From assembly GCA_027622795.1 (NCBI GenBank), contig JAQBZA010000226.1, forward strand, positions 1 to 5,680: a DNA stretch of 5,680 bases. Reading direction: 5' to 3'. Origin of the DNA: Planctomycetota bacterium. Lineage in GTDB: Bacteria > Planctomycetota > Planctomycetia > Pirellulales > UBA1268. The first letter of the stretch is position 1; each line of letters begins with the position of its first letter. The position numbers were made by a program, and so were the translations under genes. This document shows, piece by piece, positions 4,614 to 5,680 of this stretch. Under the pieces are notes generated by a model. It made no database searches, had not been told where the DNA came from, and saw only the letters and a program-made list of their open reading frames with translations.

Positions 4614-5474
4614 CTACTCCTGCGCGGTGAACGCTGGGTCGGGAAGACGGGCCAGGGGGCGGAGGGCGATCAGTCGCCGACCGGCGATGGCGTTGTCGGG
4701 ATCACGGCAAAAGGCGTCGCCCACGGTCGATGACGGTTCGCCCACGCAGCTGACCAGAAGGATCGATTCCGGTGCGATCGTCGCTTCGAAGAGCAGGTGA
4801 TCAAGTTCATGCCGCTTCTGGCCTGCCTCGAGGCGAAATACACCGTCGTCGCCCACCCATGTTCGCTCCGTCGGGCCATGCTTGATCACGGGGCAGACCT
4901 GCACCCGTACCTTTCCATGGGCAGCCGGCCAGGCCCGCACGATAAACACCGCGCTGGCATCGTGATAGGTCGCCCCCTGCACGGCGTCATTGATGCTCTC
5001 CATGAGAATCAGCTCGTCGAGGCCGCTGGCGGCCAGCACCTCGTTTTCGCGGCCGGGCAGAAGCCGTAGCGTGCGTCGCACCACGGCCGGCGCCTCGATC
5101 AGCGATGCCGTAGCAGCCGTGTCGAGGGCTGGGTCGATTGGCTGGATAAACCGGGCCTTGAGTTCCGGTGGGAGGGCCGCCGCGACCACGCCCACCCGCA
5201 GCCCATTGGCCTGCAGCCGGCGACGCACATCGCCGGAGAGCACCTGCTCGTCGGTGAGATTCCAGATGTCGGCGGTGAGTTGTGCATCGTGTTCACCGTG
5301 ACGGACAAACACGAGCTCACAGGGGATCGTTCGCGGTTCGAGCTTGGTGGTGGCGCCGAGTGGGATCGTGTCGTCGGCATCGCCTGACGCTCGGCCCGTC
5401 GGCGCGAAGATCGCCAGCCGGCAGCCGGTCGCCAGGCAGAGCAAGAGGGCCCATGGAAGAAGATGGCGAGACAT
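4614..5474 (-). CDS. Predicted lipoprotein of unknown function
   Basis: This is a 286-residue protein that I do not recognise. The N-terminus is a lipoprotein signal: MSRH, a hydrophobic core LLPWALLLCLA, then the lipobox LATGC with the lipidated Cys at 18. No Asp follows at +2 (Arg19). Residues 20-48 look like a flexible tether. The mature part alternates beta-strand-like and helical stretches: CELVFVRHGEHDA (52-64), IWNLTDEQVLSGDVRRRLQANG (70-91), VVRRTLRLLPGRENEVL (131-147), ASAVFIVRAWP (173-183) and KVRVQVCPVIKHG (188-200). The RHG triplet at 58-60 recalls histidine phosphatases, but it is not supported by any other motif of that family. Cysteines at 52, 194, 243 and 256 could form disulfides. 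The start is the ATG at 5474, placed by the signal peptide; no clear Shine-Dalgarno precedes it. Export and lipid attachment are inferred. Repeat DNA lies on both sides. Confidence 0.82.
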   Translation of the reverse strand: MSRHLLPWALLLCLATGCRLAIFAPTGRASGDADDTIPLGATTKLEPRTIPCELVFVRHGEHDAQLTADIWNLTDEQVLSGDVRRRLQANGLRVGVVAAALPPELKARFIQPIDPALDTAATASLIEAPAVVRRTLRLLPGRENEVLAASGLDELILMESINDAVQGATYHDASAVFIVRAWPAAHGKVRVQVCPVIKHGPTERTWVGDDGVFRLEAGQKRHELDHLLFEATIAPESILLVSCVGEPSSTVGDAFCRDPDNAIAGRRLIALRPLARLPDPAFTAQE

Positions 5475-5572
5475 GGCGGCACCGGCCGACTCTGAACGAC
5501 AAAAAGCCGCGGGAGGGTAGAAAACCGACGCAGCACCGACAACTGCGAAAAGTGGCGAAGGAGGGGAGCCTT
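5475..5572. other. Upstream region of the lipoprotein gene
   Basis: These 98 bases of unique sequence lie between the lipoprotein start and the tandem repeat, and should hold the lipoprotein promoter. I see no strong -35/-10 pair or Shine-Dalgarno on the minus strand. Confidence 0.4.
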
Positions 5573-5652
5573 GCGGGGCTCAGGGTTGCCAGTGCCACAT
5601 CGCCGGACATTCGCGGGGCTCGGAGTTGCCAGTGCCACATCGCCGGACGTTC
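5573..5652 (+). repeat. 40-bp tandem repeat of the GTTGCC family (two units)
   Basis: Two units, 5573-5612 and 5613-5652, match at 37 of 40 positions. The three differences are all A/G exchanges. Each unit contains gttgccagtgccacatcgcc plus ggac, the same core as copy 2 at 4326-4366 with c-to-a and g-to-a changes. A third unit starts with gcg at 5653 and then breaks into a hairpin. Confidence 0.9.
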
Positions 5653-5675
5653 GCGAAGGGCATCCTGCCCTTCGC
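5653..5675. repeat. Perfect 10-bp-stem hairpin at the end of the tandem repeat
   Basis: GCGAAGGGCA (5653-5662) and TGCCCTTCGC (5666-5675) are exact inverted arms across the 3-nt loop TCC. It directly follows the two 40-bp units, and its right arm lies inside the 16-bp sequence shared with 4407-4422. Confidence 0.85.
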
Positions 5676-5680
5676 TCACT

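Noticed and set aside
4791..5301. Histidine-phosphatase reading of the lipoprotein from its RHG triplet
   Set aside because: The triplet at residues 58-60 is followed by none of the other catalytic motifs, and the surrounding sequence does not fit.
5573..5652. CRISPR array from the 40-bp repeats
   Set aside because: The units are head-to-tail with no spacers.
5317..5679. Minus-strand open frame spanning the tandem repeat and the lipoprotein start
   Set aside because: It is out of frame with the lipoprotein signal peptide and made mostly of repeat translation.

Overview
The window reads as chromosomal DNA from a planctomycete, probably of the Pirellula/Rhodopirellula type. Four things suggest this: high GC content, a primary-type sigma factor with a long acidic N-terminus and a TTG start, a small membrane protein with a planctomycete-style cysteine cluster (LPCxC...CPxC followed by VPxLR), and intergenic DNA filled with short palindromic repeats. 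The taxonomic call is inference from style, because no rRNA or other marker is present.

Layout: (1) 1-751, minus strand: N-terminal 250 residues of an RpoD/SigA-like sigma-70 factor, running off the left edge. (2) 752-1183: a divergent intergenic region with a strong G-quadruplex-type G-run cluster. (3) 1184-1699, plus strand: a zinc-ribbon, two-helix membrane protein. It overlaps by an ATGA junction with (4) 1696-2697, plus strand: a complete zinc-independent MDR oxidoreductase of the NADPH:quinone reductase type. (5) 2698-2847: a short convergent spacer with hairpins, one of them a plausible intrinsic terminator for the minus-strand gene. (6) 2848-4149, minus strand: a membrane-anchored SAF-domain (CpaB-like) protein with a very long Pro/Ala-rich linker. 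(7) 4150-4613: an intergenic mosaic of dispersed repeats and perfect hairpins. (8) 4614-5474, minus strand: a lipoprotein of unknown function. (9) 5475-5680: its upstream region, made largely of a 40-bp tandem repeat of the same family as in (7), ending in a perfect 10-bp-stem hairpin.

The genes do not form an obvious pathway. The zinc-ribbon protein and the oxidoreductase are very likely co-translated. The SAF protein and the lipoprotein lie in the same direction, but repeat DNA with terminator-like hairpins separates them, so they are probably separate transcription units. No other Flp/Tad pilus or flagellar genes are visible. The least explained part of the window is the repeat family: five copies of a core (gttgcc[c/a]gtgcc...) in both orientations and three copies of a palindrome centred on aggcttcagcct. 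These flank the lipoprotein gene on both sides. I see no CRISPR array, tRNA, rRNA, transposase or clear defence system.
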